A stretch of DNA of 5,725 bases from assembly GCA_937896205.1 (NCBI GenBank), contig CALBNA010000068.1, forward strand, positions 1-5,725. The letters run 5' to 3'. The position numbers were made by a program, and so were the translations under genes. Below, piece after piece: positions 1 to 5,725 of this stretch. Numbering within the stretch: the stretch's first letter is position 1; each line of letters begins with the position of its first letter. The notes under the pieces were generated by a model that ran no database searches, was not told the DNA's origin, and saw only the letters and a program-made list of their open reading frames with translations. This DNA is from an uncultured Campylobacter sp. (GTDB taxonomy: Bacteria; Campylobacterota; Campylobacteria; Campylobacterales; Campylobacteraceae).

Positions 1-850
1 CGCTTGGCGTTATTGCCTTTTTACTGACTATTTTACCTAGCGCGTTATCCCCTCCGCACGTGCATCTTAGAGCTTGCGGCGGACAAATGCAGCTTTGCGC
101 CCACTGCCTAAATTTATTTTTTACGATACGATCTTCTAGCGAATGAAAGCTAATTATCGCCACAACGCACTCGTCGATCTGCGAGTCCTCGATGCTTTGT
201 AGTAAATTTTGCAACTCGCCAAGCTCGTTGTTTACTTCTATTCTGATTGCTTGAAAAGCTAACGTCGCCGCACTAACGCTGCGTCCGTTTACGCCCTTTA
301 GTCCGATTATTTGTGCGAGGCGTTCGGCGCTTTTTATCTCGCCGCTTTGCCTGGCTTCTATGATTTTGGCGGCAAATTTAGCCGGATTTGGCAGCTCGCC
401 GTAATCGGCAAAGATACGCTCCAGCTCTTTTGCGCTATAAAAATTTACAACGTCGTAAGCTGAAATTTTAGCCTGCGCATCCATCCGCATATCCAAATTT
501 TCGCTCTTTAAGCCAAAGCCGCGCTCGTTTTTATCTAACTGCAACGACGAAACGCCAATGTCGGCTAAGATACCGTGAATTTGACTTTGCTCTACTTTGC
601 CCAAAATTTCTGAAAATTTACTCTTAAAAATTTGTGCTCTTTGACCAAATTCTTTAAGTCTTTCGGAGCTAAATTTGATCGCTTCTTCGTCTTGATCGCA
701 GGCTATCAAATTTACGTTTTGATTTTGCTCTAAAATCGCGCTAGAATGCCCGCCGTATCCGAGCGTACAATCAACAATCGCGCCACTTTTTATATCCTCA
801 AAAGCTCGTAAAACTTCGTCAAGCAGCACGGGAACGTGTGGGGAGTTCAA
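1..850 (-). CDS. rsmH: 16S rRNA (cytosine(1402)-N(4))-methyltransferase RsmH (MraW), 3' end cut off by window
   Basis: RsmH uses S-adenosylmethionine to N4-methylate C1402 in the decoding centre of 16S rRNA in the cytoplasm. Seen: 283 uninterrupted codons. The N-terminal family signature HVPVLLDEV is at residues 5-13, the SAM-binding motif DCTLGYGGHS at 27-36, ADIGVSSLQLD plus ERGF at 96-112, FQAIRIEVNNEL at 199-210, and ISFHSLEDRIVK at 233-244. A CxC-PP-CxC cysteine cluster lies at 254-265. The last residues, KKAITPS, correspond to the family's C-terminal K-P-x-x-P-S-E-E block, so I estimate about 20-30 residues are missing. The start is TTG at 850-848: an in-frame stop lies at 862-860, no ATG or GTG occurs between, and AAGG sits 6 nt upstream. 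It is transcribed away from the ftsA-ftsZ block. Family identity is very secure; only the left boundary is incomplete. Confidence 0.96.
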   Translation of the reverse strand, partial: MNSPHVPVLLDEVLRAFEDIKSGAIVDCTLGYGGHSSAILEQNQNVNLIACDQDEEAIKFSSERLKEFGQRAQIFKSKFSEILGKVEQSQIHGILADIGVSSLQLDKNERGFGLKSENLDMRMDAQAKISAYDVVNFYSAKELERIFADYGELPNPAKFAAKIIEARQSGEIKSAERLAQIIGLKGVNGRSVSAATLAFQAIRIEVNNELGELQNLLQSIEDSQIDECVVAIISFHSLEDRIVKNKFRQWAQSCICPPQALRCTCGGDNALGKIVSKKAITPS

Positions 851-856
851 ATTTAG

Positions 857-860
857 CCTT
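857..860 (-). promoter_or_regulatory. Ribosome binding site that fixes the rsmH TTG start
   Basis: On the minus strand AAGG lies 6 nt before TTG (850-848). An in-frame TAA overlaps this site at 862-860, so translation cannot start further upstream in this frame. No ATG or GTG alternative exists before the conserved HVPVLLDEV block. Confidence 0.7.
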
Positions 861-862
861 TA

Positions 863-877
863 TTTTTTGTGTATAAT
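863..877 (+). promoter_or_regulatory. Putative sigma-70 promoter for the aldolase-fold gene
   Basis: A perfect TATAAT hexamer lies at 872-877, preceded by a T6 tract at 863-868. Campylobacter sigma-70 promoters typically show a strong -10 with upstream T-rich stretches and no clear -35, which fits. Transcription would begin near 884, giving a leader of about 20 nt before the ATG at 905. AAAAGG at 894-899 is the ribosome binding site, 5 nt from that ATG. The assignment is by inspection only. Confidence 0.55.
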
Positions 878-887
878 AACAAAAAAA
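873..887 (-). promoter_or_regulatory. Putative sigma-70 promoter for rsmH, overlapping the opposite promoter
   Basis: Read on the minus strand, a T7 tract (887-881) leads into TG-T-TATTAT, an extended -10 with TG at 881-880 and the hexamer at 878-873. Transcription would start near 866, about 16 nt before the TTG codon. The hexamer shares nearly all its base pairs with the TATAAT at 872-877 on the other strand, so the two promoters could not easily be occupied at once. Confidence 0.5.
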
Positions 888-904
888 GTTTATAAAAGGT
901 TAAA

Positions 905-1492
905 ATGGACTTAAAATACTGCGCAAGCGAGATCAGTAATATCGCTCTTTCGATGTTTAGAAAAAACTTTTTCGGAGTCTTTCATGGCTCTATTTCAGCT
1001 AGAATTCAGCACGACTCTTTTTTGATTAATAAAAGAACGACGATTTTTGACAATCTTAAAGAAGAAGATCTCATAATGCTAAACTCAAAAAGGGATTATC
1101 GCTGGAACGATGCGAGCATAGACGCGGACATCCACCTAAATATATACAAAAATATAAATGAAGCCAAATATATCTGCTACGCTATGCCGCCATACCTAAC
1201 GGCTTATACTTTGGGGCATTCTTTTATCCGTCCGAGGGATTATTTCGGCTATATCAAACATCATGAGATCCCGATTTACGACCCAAAACAGTTTGATGAC
1301 TGGTATGAGCGTGCGGATACGGAAATTTATCGCTATATGTTAGAGAATAAAACTAACATAATGGTTATCAAAGGATACGGTATATACGTGCATAGCAGGA
1401 CCCCGTATCAGCTGGCAAAAGACGTCGCGATCCTTGAAAATACGTGCAAATTGCTAAGCGTAGCTCGCCTTTACGAATCTGAACGAAACTAA
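905..1492 (+). CDS. Class II aldolase/adducin-fold protein lacking the usual zinc histidines
   Basis: The protein has 195 residues, about the length of a single class II aldolase/adducin domain, with no signal peptide or membrane segment. Family landmarks are recognisable: HGSISAR at residues 27-33 (usual G-N-x-S-x-R), FLINKR followed by LKEEDLIML at 39-59, IHLNIY at 76-81 (usual HxxIY), PPYLTAYTL at 95-103, and KGYGIYV at 156-162 (usual R/K-N-H-G). In active members the Zn2+ ligands are an HxH just before PPY and the His of N-H-G. Here those positions are Tyr92, Met94 and Tyr158, and the usual catalytic Glu aligns with Asp73. Inference: it keeps the fold but is unlikely to be a zinc aldolase or epimerase; a binding or structural role is possible but unproven. 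The start is supported by AAAAGG 5 nt upstream. It stands alone between rsmH and the division operon. Confidence 0.8.
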   Translation: MDLKYCASEISNIALSMFRKNFFGVFHGSISARIQHDSFLINKRTTIFDNLKEEDLIMLNSKRDYRWNDASIDADIHLNIYKNINEAKYICYAMPPYLTAYTLGHSFIRPRDYFGYIKHHEIPIYDPKQFDDWYERADTEIYRYMLENKTNIMVIKGYGIYVHSRTPYQLAKDVAILENTCKLLSVARLYESERN

Positions 1493-1611
1493 CGTCTTTA
1501 AAAATGTTAATTTTTTTGAAATTTTATCGATAAAAAGCACGTTTTTAAGGTGATATTTACGATATTTCAGTAAAATAATGCATAAAATTTTTATGAATTT
1601 GAAGGAATTAG
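1493..1611 (+). promoter_or_regulatory. AT-rich spacer, probable promoter region of the ppiD-ftsA-ftsZ operon
   Basis: This 119-bp gap contains no gene. It holds T tracts (1511-1517 and 1541-1546), a perfect 14-bp palindrome (1522-1535) and -10-like hexamers TAAAAT at 1571-1576 and 1583-1588. The ribosome binding site AAGGA (1602-1606) is 5 nt before the ATG at 1612. Because the downstream gaps are 13 and 18 bp, this is the likeliest main promoter for the three-gene operon. The exact -10 cannot be chosen by eye. Confidence 0.4.
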
Positions 1612-3075
1612 ATGATAACTTGGATGCAAAAGCATAGAAAATACCTCGTCGTAACGATCTGGGTAAGCACGATAGCCTTCGTCGGAGCAGGCTTCGTCGG
1701 ATGGGGAGCATACGATCTAAACGCGAGCAGAGCTACCTCGGTGGCTAAGGTCGGTCACAGAAATATCAGCATCCAAGAATTTCAAAACAGATACGGTCAG
1801 CTTCATGCGTACTATAGCCAGCTTTTTGACGGACAGCTAAGCGATGAAAAGGCAAGCGAGCTAGGCATAGAAAATTTAGCTTTAGAGGCGTTAGTAAACG
1901 ATGCTATGCTTTTAAATTTCGCAGATGACTTGGGGCTGGGCGTAAATGACGAAGATATAGTCAAATACATCATCGCCGATCAAAATTTCCACTCAAACGG
2001 CAAATTTGACAAAGAGCTTTACAAAAATACCTTAAAAAGGGCCAGAACTACCGAAAGTGAATACGAGGAAAGCTTAAAAAATGTAATACTCTTAGACAAG
2101 CTAAGACACGCTCTAAATTTGCCTGCAAATGCTCAAGATATAGATATGCTAACGGCTAGCTTTTTGATGCAGGATAAAATTTCGATGCAAGTTGTGGAAG
2201 CTGGCGCGGATGAGATAAAAATAGACGAAGACGCAGTAAAAAAACTCTGGGAAGAACACAAAAACGAATATAAAACCATGACCGAATTTAAGCTTGATAC
2301 CAAATTTATCCCAGCTATATCAAGCGATGCAAATACTAACGAGCTAACAGAATTTTACAACGAAAACAAAAACGAATATAAAGGTAGCGACGATAAGATA
2401 AAAGAATTTGAGGCTGTTAAAGATGAAGTACTAAAAGACTACAATCTCAAACAAACTAAAAAAGTCGCCCTTGAAGAGTATCTAAAAATCAAGAAAGACG
2501 AGAAGCAAGCAGATGTCTCGGTATCTACATTTGAAGATAATGCGAGCTTGCCGATGGATGAGCTAAAACTAGCAAAAAAGGGCGATACCCTAAAGCCGTT
2601 TGAATACGAAGACGGCTATATGATAGTGAAGGTAAAAGAGATCGTAGCACCTAGAGTAATGAGTTTTGACGAGGCGAAAGAACAAATTTTAGAACTTTAC
2701 AAAGAGCAAAAAACGAAAGAAATCGTAGAAGCAAAAGCAAAAGAGTTGCTTGAAAAAGGATTTCAAGGTACCGATATAGGATTTGTTAGTAGAGATACCG
2801 TGAAGGCCGAAGGTGGGTTAAGCGAGGGTGAGTTTAATATATTCGTCAATCGCCTTTTTGAAAAAGGCGGCAAAAAAAGCTATGTTGTACTCGGCGATAA
2901 AGCCGTAGTTTACGAGATAACGGAACAAAAACTAACAAATAGCGAAAAAGAGAAAGAGTATAAAGAGATAATAACGCAAAATGTAGGCTTCTTGAAAAAT
3001 AACGAGCTCATTAGGGATTTAACAGCCATGTTGTCCAAGCGTTACCAAGTAACAAATTATTATACAAAAAAATAA
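1612..3075 (+). CDS. PpiD/SurA-like membrane-anchored periplasmic folding chaperone
   Basis: The protein has 487 residues. A basic stretch (KHRK, 7-10) precedes one hydrophobic segment at about 11-33, predicting a type II anchor with the rest in the periplasm. Residues about 44-170 resemble the SurA/PpiD N-terminal chaperone domain: VAKVG then ISIQEFQNRY (44-61), the helix ALEALVNDAML (90-100), and the PpiD-type NFHSNGKFDKELYKNTL (125-141). The later region is lysine/glutamate-rich, with a PpiD-like segment GYMIVKVKEIVAPRVMSFDEAKEQI (335-359). I cannot find convincing parvulin active-site motifs, so prolyl isomerase activity is doubtful. E. coli PpiD, about 620 residues, acts beside the Sec translocon; a comparable role is inferred. 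The ATG at 1612 is chosen over the one at 1624 because AAGGA lies 5 nt upstream. The stop is 13 bp before ftsA, indicating cotranscription. General automated names would be peptidylprolyl isomerase or SurA N-terminal domain protein. Confidence 0.85.
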   Translation: MITWMQKHRKYLVVTIWVSTIAFVGAGFVGWGAYDLNASRATSVAKVGHRNISIQEFQNRYGQLHAYYSQLFDGQLSDEKASELGIENLALEALVNDAMLLNFADDLGLGVNDEDIVKYIIADQNFHSNGKFDKELYKNTLKRARTTESEYEESLKNVILLDKLRHALNLPANAQDIDMLTASFLMQDKISMQVVEAGADEIKIDEDAVKKLWEEHKNEYKTMTEFKLDTKFIPAISSDANTNELTEFYNENKNEYKGSDDKIKEFEAVKDEVLKDYNLKQTKKVALEEYLKIKKDEKQADVSVSTFEDNASLPMDELKLAKKGDTLKPFEYEDGYMIVKVKEIVAPRVMSFDEAKEQILELYKEQKTKEIVEAKAKELLEKGFQGTDIGFVSRDTVKAEGGLSEGEFNIFVNRLFEKGGKKSYVVLGDKAVVYEITEQKLTNSEKEKEYKEIITQNVGFLKNNELIRDLTAMLSKRYQVTNYYTKK

Positions 3076-3091
3076 GAAGGCATCTGTTTTG
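3076..3091 (+). promoter_or_regulatory. Shine-Dalgarno and TTG start of ftsA, abutting the ppiD-like stop
   Basis: GAAGG at 3076-3080 follows directly after the TAA of the upstream gene (3073-3075) and is 8 nt from TTG at 3089-3091. The TTG codon places the conserved KILGIDVGS phosphate-1 motif at residues 4-12, the usual position in FtsA. Ribosomes ending the upstream gene would cover this site, which favours coupled translation. Confidence 0.7.
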
Positions 3092-4519
3092 AGTACTAAA
3101 ATTTTAGGTATTGACGTAGGCTCTGTTCAAATTTGCGCTGTGATAGGCCAGCACGATGAAACAGGACTTAAAATAATCGGAATAGGAACTGCAAAAACTC
3201 AGGGTATAAAAAAGGGCGTAATAACAAATATCGAGCTCGCATCAAAATCAATAAAAAGCGCTTTAATAGACGCTCAAAGAGTGGCGGGCACAAGATACGA
3301 AAAAGTAGTGGTTTCAATCTCGGGAGCCTATACAAAAAGCGTTGACAGTAACGGTGTGGTAAATGTTCCCACGTATGAAATAGGCATAAAAGAGATACAA
3401 CGCTCGATGTCCGAGTCTGAGCGAAGGGCACAAATCCATAGCGACTACGAAAAACTACACATACTTCCTTATAATTTCAAAGTAGACGACCAGGAGCATA
3501 TAGAGGACCCTTTGGGTATGAATGGAAGTAGGCTCGAGGTGCAAACGCACATCATAATGGCGCAAAAATCATCTCTTAGCAACCTAAGAAAAGCGTTAAA
3601 TTTGGCTGGAGTCGAGCCTGATAATATCGTACTTTCCAGCTACGCTTCGGCTATCGCGACGCTAAATCAAGATGAAAAAGATTTGGGTGTAGCTTTTATA
3701 GATATGGGCGGTGCAACTTGCAATATGATAATTCACTCTGGAAATTCTATAAGATATAACGAATTTTTAGGCATAGGTTCGTCAAATATAACCAATGATC
3801 TATCAGCAGCGCTTCATACGCCTATTTTAAAAGCAGAAGATATAAAATTAAATTACGGAATTTTACTAAATAATGCCAACGAACTAGTTGAGATCCCGCC
3901 TATTAACGAAGATGGCAAGGTGCAGGAAGTATCTCTTGACGTTATTTCAAACGTCATATATGCAAGAGCCGAAGAGACACTAATGATACTTGCAAAAATG
4001 CTCGAAGATAGCGGATATAAAAACTCAATAGCCGCAGGCGTAGTTCTTACCGGCGGCATGACTAAGCTTGAAGGCATCAGAGAGCTTGCTATAGCAGTAT
4101 TTGACAATATGCCAGTGCGAATAGCAAGACCAAAGGAAATGGAAGGGCTATATGAAATTTTAAGAGATCCGGCAAATTCTTGTGCGATCGGACTTTGCAT
4201 GTACGGTGCAGGCTACTTTACGCCTTATGAAATCGACTCTGAAAAGAAAATGCGATATAAAGACGAGATTGTAGTAAAAAATAAGATTTTAAAAGATATA
4301 GTCTACGACAATGGAGTAAAAATCGAAGATAAAAAAAATATCGAAGAAGTCGATAATAAAATCTTTAGAGGAAGCACTCTAGATGATAACTATATAGATG
4401 ATTTAAGAATCGATGATGACAGAACTTTACAAGACGAACTAAATGAAGATTTAAACAAAAAAGAAAAAAAACCAAATATTTTTTCTGTTATTTGGAATAA
4501 AATAACACAACTATTTTAA
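3089..4519 (+). CDS. ftsA: Cell division protein FtsA
   Basis: FtsA is an actin-like ATPase that tethers FtsZ filaments to the inner membrane and helps recruit later divisome proteins. The protein has 476 residues. Seen: the phosphate-1 motif GIDVGS (7-12); the 1C (SHS2) subdomain region from about 77 to 165, including ISGAYTKSVDSNGVV (77-91) and the GSRLEVQTHII stretch (146-156); the phosphate-2 motif IDMGGAT (204-210); the adenosine motif VLTGGMTKLEG (319-329); and RPKEMEGL near 347-354. The core ends near 385. An acidic, lysine-rich linker follows to about 460, then NIFSVIWNKITQLF (463-476), an amphipathic helix suited to membrane binding. E. coli FtsA is 420 residues, so the extra length is mostly this linker. 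The gene lies 13 bp after the ppiD-like gene and 18 bp before ftsZ, whose Shine-Dalgarno abuts the ftsA stop. Confidence 0.97.
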   Translation: MSTKILGIDVGSVQICAVIGQHDETGLKIIGIGTAKTQGIKKGVITNIELASKSIKSALIDAQRVAGTRYEKVVVSISGAYTKSVDSNGVVNVPTYEIGIKEIQRSMSESERRAQIHSDYEKLHILPYNFKVDDQEHIEDPLGMNGSRLEVQTHIIMAQKSSLSNLRKALNLAGVEPDNIVLSSYASAIATLNQDEKDLGVAFIDMGGATCNMIIHSGNSIRYNEFLGIGSSNITNDLSAALHTPILKAEDIKLNYGILLNNANELVEIPPINEDGKVQEVSLDVISNVIYARAEETLMILAKMLEDSGYKNSIAAGVVLTGGMTKLEGIRELAIAVFDNMPVRIARPKEMEGLYEILRDPANSCAIGLCMYGAGYFTPYEIDSEKKMRYKDEIVVKNKILKDIVYDNGVKIEDKKNIEEVDNKIFRGSTLDDNYIDDLRIDDDRTLQDELNEDLNKKEKKPNIFSVIWNKITQLF

Positions 4520-4527
4520 AAGGAGAT
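4520..4527 (+). promoter_or_regulatory. Strong Shine-Dalgarno of ftsZ, abutting the ftsA stop codon
   Basis: AAGGAGAT at 4520-4527 is a near-complete anti-16S match beginning immediately after the ftsA TAA (4517-4519). The ATG at 4538 is 10 nt beyond it, slightly long but acceptable. No other in-frame start fits better; the next ATG, codon 5 at 4550, is too far. A strong site agrees with the high FtsZ-to-FtsA ratio that cells need. Confidence 0.75.
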
Positions 4528-4537
4528 TGGATCAACT

Positions 4538-5676
4538 ATGGGTAACTTTATGGTAGAAGAGAAAAAGCCTTCATACGGCGCAAAGATAAAAGTAGTAGGC
4601 GTAGGCGGTGGTGGTGGAAACATGATAAATCATATTATTAGAGAAAAAGGCGATGAAATGGATATCGATCTAATAGTCGCTAATACCGATGTAAAAGCAC
4701 TTGATAGCTCTTTGGCCTTTACTAAACTGCAGCTTGGAGAGAAGATCACAAAAGGTCTTGGTGCTGGTATGAATCCGGACGTAGGAACTAAAGCCGCTCA
4801 AGAAAGTTACGAAGAGATCAAATCTACACTTGAGTACTCAGATATCGTATTTATAGCATCAGGCCTTGGAGGCGGTACCGGCACAGGCGCAGCTCCGGTG
4901 GTAGCACAGGCAGCTAAAGAGATCGGCGCTCTAACAATCTCAGTAGTTACTATGCCGTTTGAATTTGAAGGTAAAAAGCGCTATAACCTGGCTTTAAAAG
5001 GACTAAATGAACTAAAAAAAGAGTCTGATTCTATAGTGGTAATCCCAAACCAAAGATTAAAATCCCTAATTGATAAAAAAGCCGGTATAAAAGAAAGTTT
5101 TAAAATAGTTGATAACGTTTTAGCACGAGCCGTCAGCGGTATGTGTACCATAGTTCTTGATTCGGGAAATAGCGACATAAACTCCGACTTTGCAGACGTT
5201 AAAAAAGTAATGGAACATCGCGGTATGGCTCTACTTGGCATAGGCGAATCAGAAGGCGAAGGCGCAGCCCAGGAAGCAATCAAAAACGCAATACAATCTC
5301 CACTACTAAGCGACATTACCATAAACGGCGCAGTGGGCGTTCTGGTACACTTCAAATATCACCCAGACTCTCCTTTCAGTGATATAGAGGAAGCTATGTG
5401 CCTAGTACAAAATGCTGTAGATGATGATGCTGATATTATATTCGGTACAACAAGCGACGAAAGTTTTGAAAATAACAAAATTCAAGTTACTATAATAGCC
5501 ACCGGCTTTAGAGACAAAGATGAAGAAAGGCCTACACCTGTAGCCTCTACGCCCGACGCTGCATTTAAAAAGTCAAGAAATCCGATTTTAGATGAAAGAA
5601 TCAGCAGACTAAAGGTTAGCGGCGGATACAATAGCGAAGAAGCAACTAATATGCTAGAAACGCCATCGTATATCAG
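4538..5676 (+). CDS. ftsZ: Cell division protein FtsZ, last few codons missing
   Basis: FtsZ is the tubulin-like GTPase that forms the Z ring. Genomic sequence gives 379 full codons plus two bases. Seen: the nucleotide-binding VVGVGGGGGN (19-28), VANTDVKAL (48-56), the tubulin signature GGGTGTG (111-117), VVTMPFEFEGKKR (136-148), and the T7 loop region NSDFADVKKVM (215-225), whose Asn215, Asp217 and Asp220 match the catalytic loop that completes the GTPase site of the neighbouring subunit. The globular domain ends near 325. A short variable linker follows, then ETPSYI (374-379), the start of the conserved C-terminal peptide that binds FtsA. The next two genomic bases, AG, could begin an Arg codon, as in the usual P-x-F/Y-L/I-R tail. 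After 5676 the reading frame runs on into adapter sequence (SCLLYTS...) with no stop; those residues are not real. Probably 5-10 residues are lost. Confidence 0.97.
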
Positions 5677-5725
5677 CTGTCTCTTATACACATCTCCGAG
5701 CCCACGAGACCGTACTAGATCTCGT
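5677..5725. other. Illumina Nextera adapter read-through (artificial sequence)
   Basis: Positions 5677-5695 are CTGTCTCTTATACACATCT, the 19-bp Tn5 mosaic end used in Nextera libraries. Positions 5696-5710, CCGAGCCCACGAGAC, are the read-2 adapter arm. CGTACTAG (5711-5718) matches the Nextera i7 index known as N702, and ATCTCGT (5719-5725) begins the P7 sequence. The order and spacing are exactly those of a library molecule read past its insert. This is sequencing contamination at the contig end, not an insertion sequence or a biological transposon end. Confidence 0.98.

Noticed and set aside
1500..1517. Possible terminator after the aldolase-fold gene (AAAAAT / ATTTTT stem then T's)
   Set aside because: The stem is six A-T pairs with a 4-base loop and no G-C pair, too weak to call an intrinsic terminator.
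1454..1711. Reverse-strand open frame of 85 codons spanning the spacer before the ppiD-like gene
   Set aside because: It is antisense to the ends of two well-supported genes, with an arginine-rich, low-complexity start and no family signal.
3168..3431. Reverse-strand open frame of 87 codons inside ftsA
   Set aside because: It lies fully antisense to conserved ftsA sequence and its Leu/Arg/Phe-rich product resembles no family.
3853..4200. Reverse-strand open frame of 115 codons inside ftsA
   Set aside because: Antisense to the conserved FtsA ATPase region; the Ser/Ile-rich translation reflects the complementary codons of ftsA.
4981..5355. Reverse-strand open frame of 124 codons inside ftsZ
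   Set aside because: Antisense to the FtsZ T7 loop and C-terminal subdomain; no independent start signal or recognisable product.
5482..5691. Reverse-strand open frame of 69 codons beginning MYKRQ
   Set aside because: Its start lies in adapter sequence and the rest is antisense to ftsZ. MYKRQ is the translation of the reverse-complemented Nextera mosaic end.
5677..5695. Tn5-like 19-bp end suggesting a natural transposon insertion in ftsZ
   Set aside because: It is the engineered mosaic end followed by Illumina adapter, index and P7 bases, so it comes from library preparation.

Overview
The window reads as chromosomal DNA from a Campylobacterota bacterium, most likely Campylobacter or a close relative. 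The signs are AT-rich coding with heavy use of AAATTT-type codon pairs, T-tract promoters of the Campylobacter kind, and the gene order rsmH / ppiD-like / ftsA / ftsZ, which I recall from Campylobacter genomes. No species is claimed.

Layout. Positions 1-850 (minus strand) hold the 5' 283 codons of rsmH, the 16S rRNA m4C1402 methyltransferase; its last few residues lie off the left edge. A 54-bp divergent spacer (851-904) carries overlapping promoter-like sequences for both directions. Positions 905-1492 (plus) encode a 195-residue protein with the class II aldolase/adducin fold in which every zinc-ligand histidine I can align is replaced, so it is probably not a classical metal-dependent aldolase. 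A 119-bp AT-rich spacer follows. Then comes a tight cell-division operon: a PpiD/SurA-like membrane-anchored periplasmic chaperone (1612-3075), ftsA (3089-4519, TTG start) and ftsZ (4538 to the end of genomic sequence at 5676). The gaps are 13 and 18 bp, and both Shine-Dalgarno sequences touch or overlap the preceding stop codon, suggesting translational coupling.

How the genes work together. FtsZ polymerises into the cytokinetic ring. FtsA binds the FtsZ C-terminal tail and anchors it to the inner membrane through its own C-terminal amphipathic helix. The PpiD-like chaperone probably assists proteins emerging from the Sec translocon. RsmH is a ribosome-modifying enzyme that belongs to the classical division and cell wall (dcw) cluster; here it is divergent from the ftsA-ftsZ block. 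Usual dcw members such as murC, ddl and ftsQ are absent from the window, consistent with a fragmented dcw cluster.

The last 49 bases (5677-5725) are not genomic. They match the Illumina Nextera adapter read-through: the 19-bp transposase mosaic end, the read-2 adapter arm, an 8-base index and the start of P7. FtsZ is therefore cut a few residues before its natural C-terminus. I found no CRISPR array, tRNA, rRNA, insertion sequence or clearly new multi-gene system. The most interesting biological item is the degenerate aldolase-fold protein beside the division genes.
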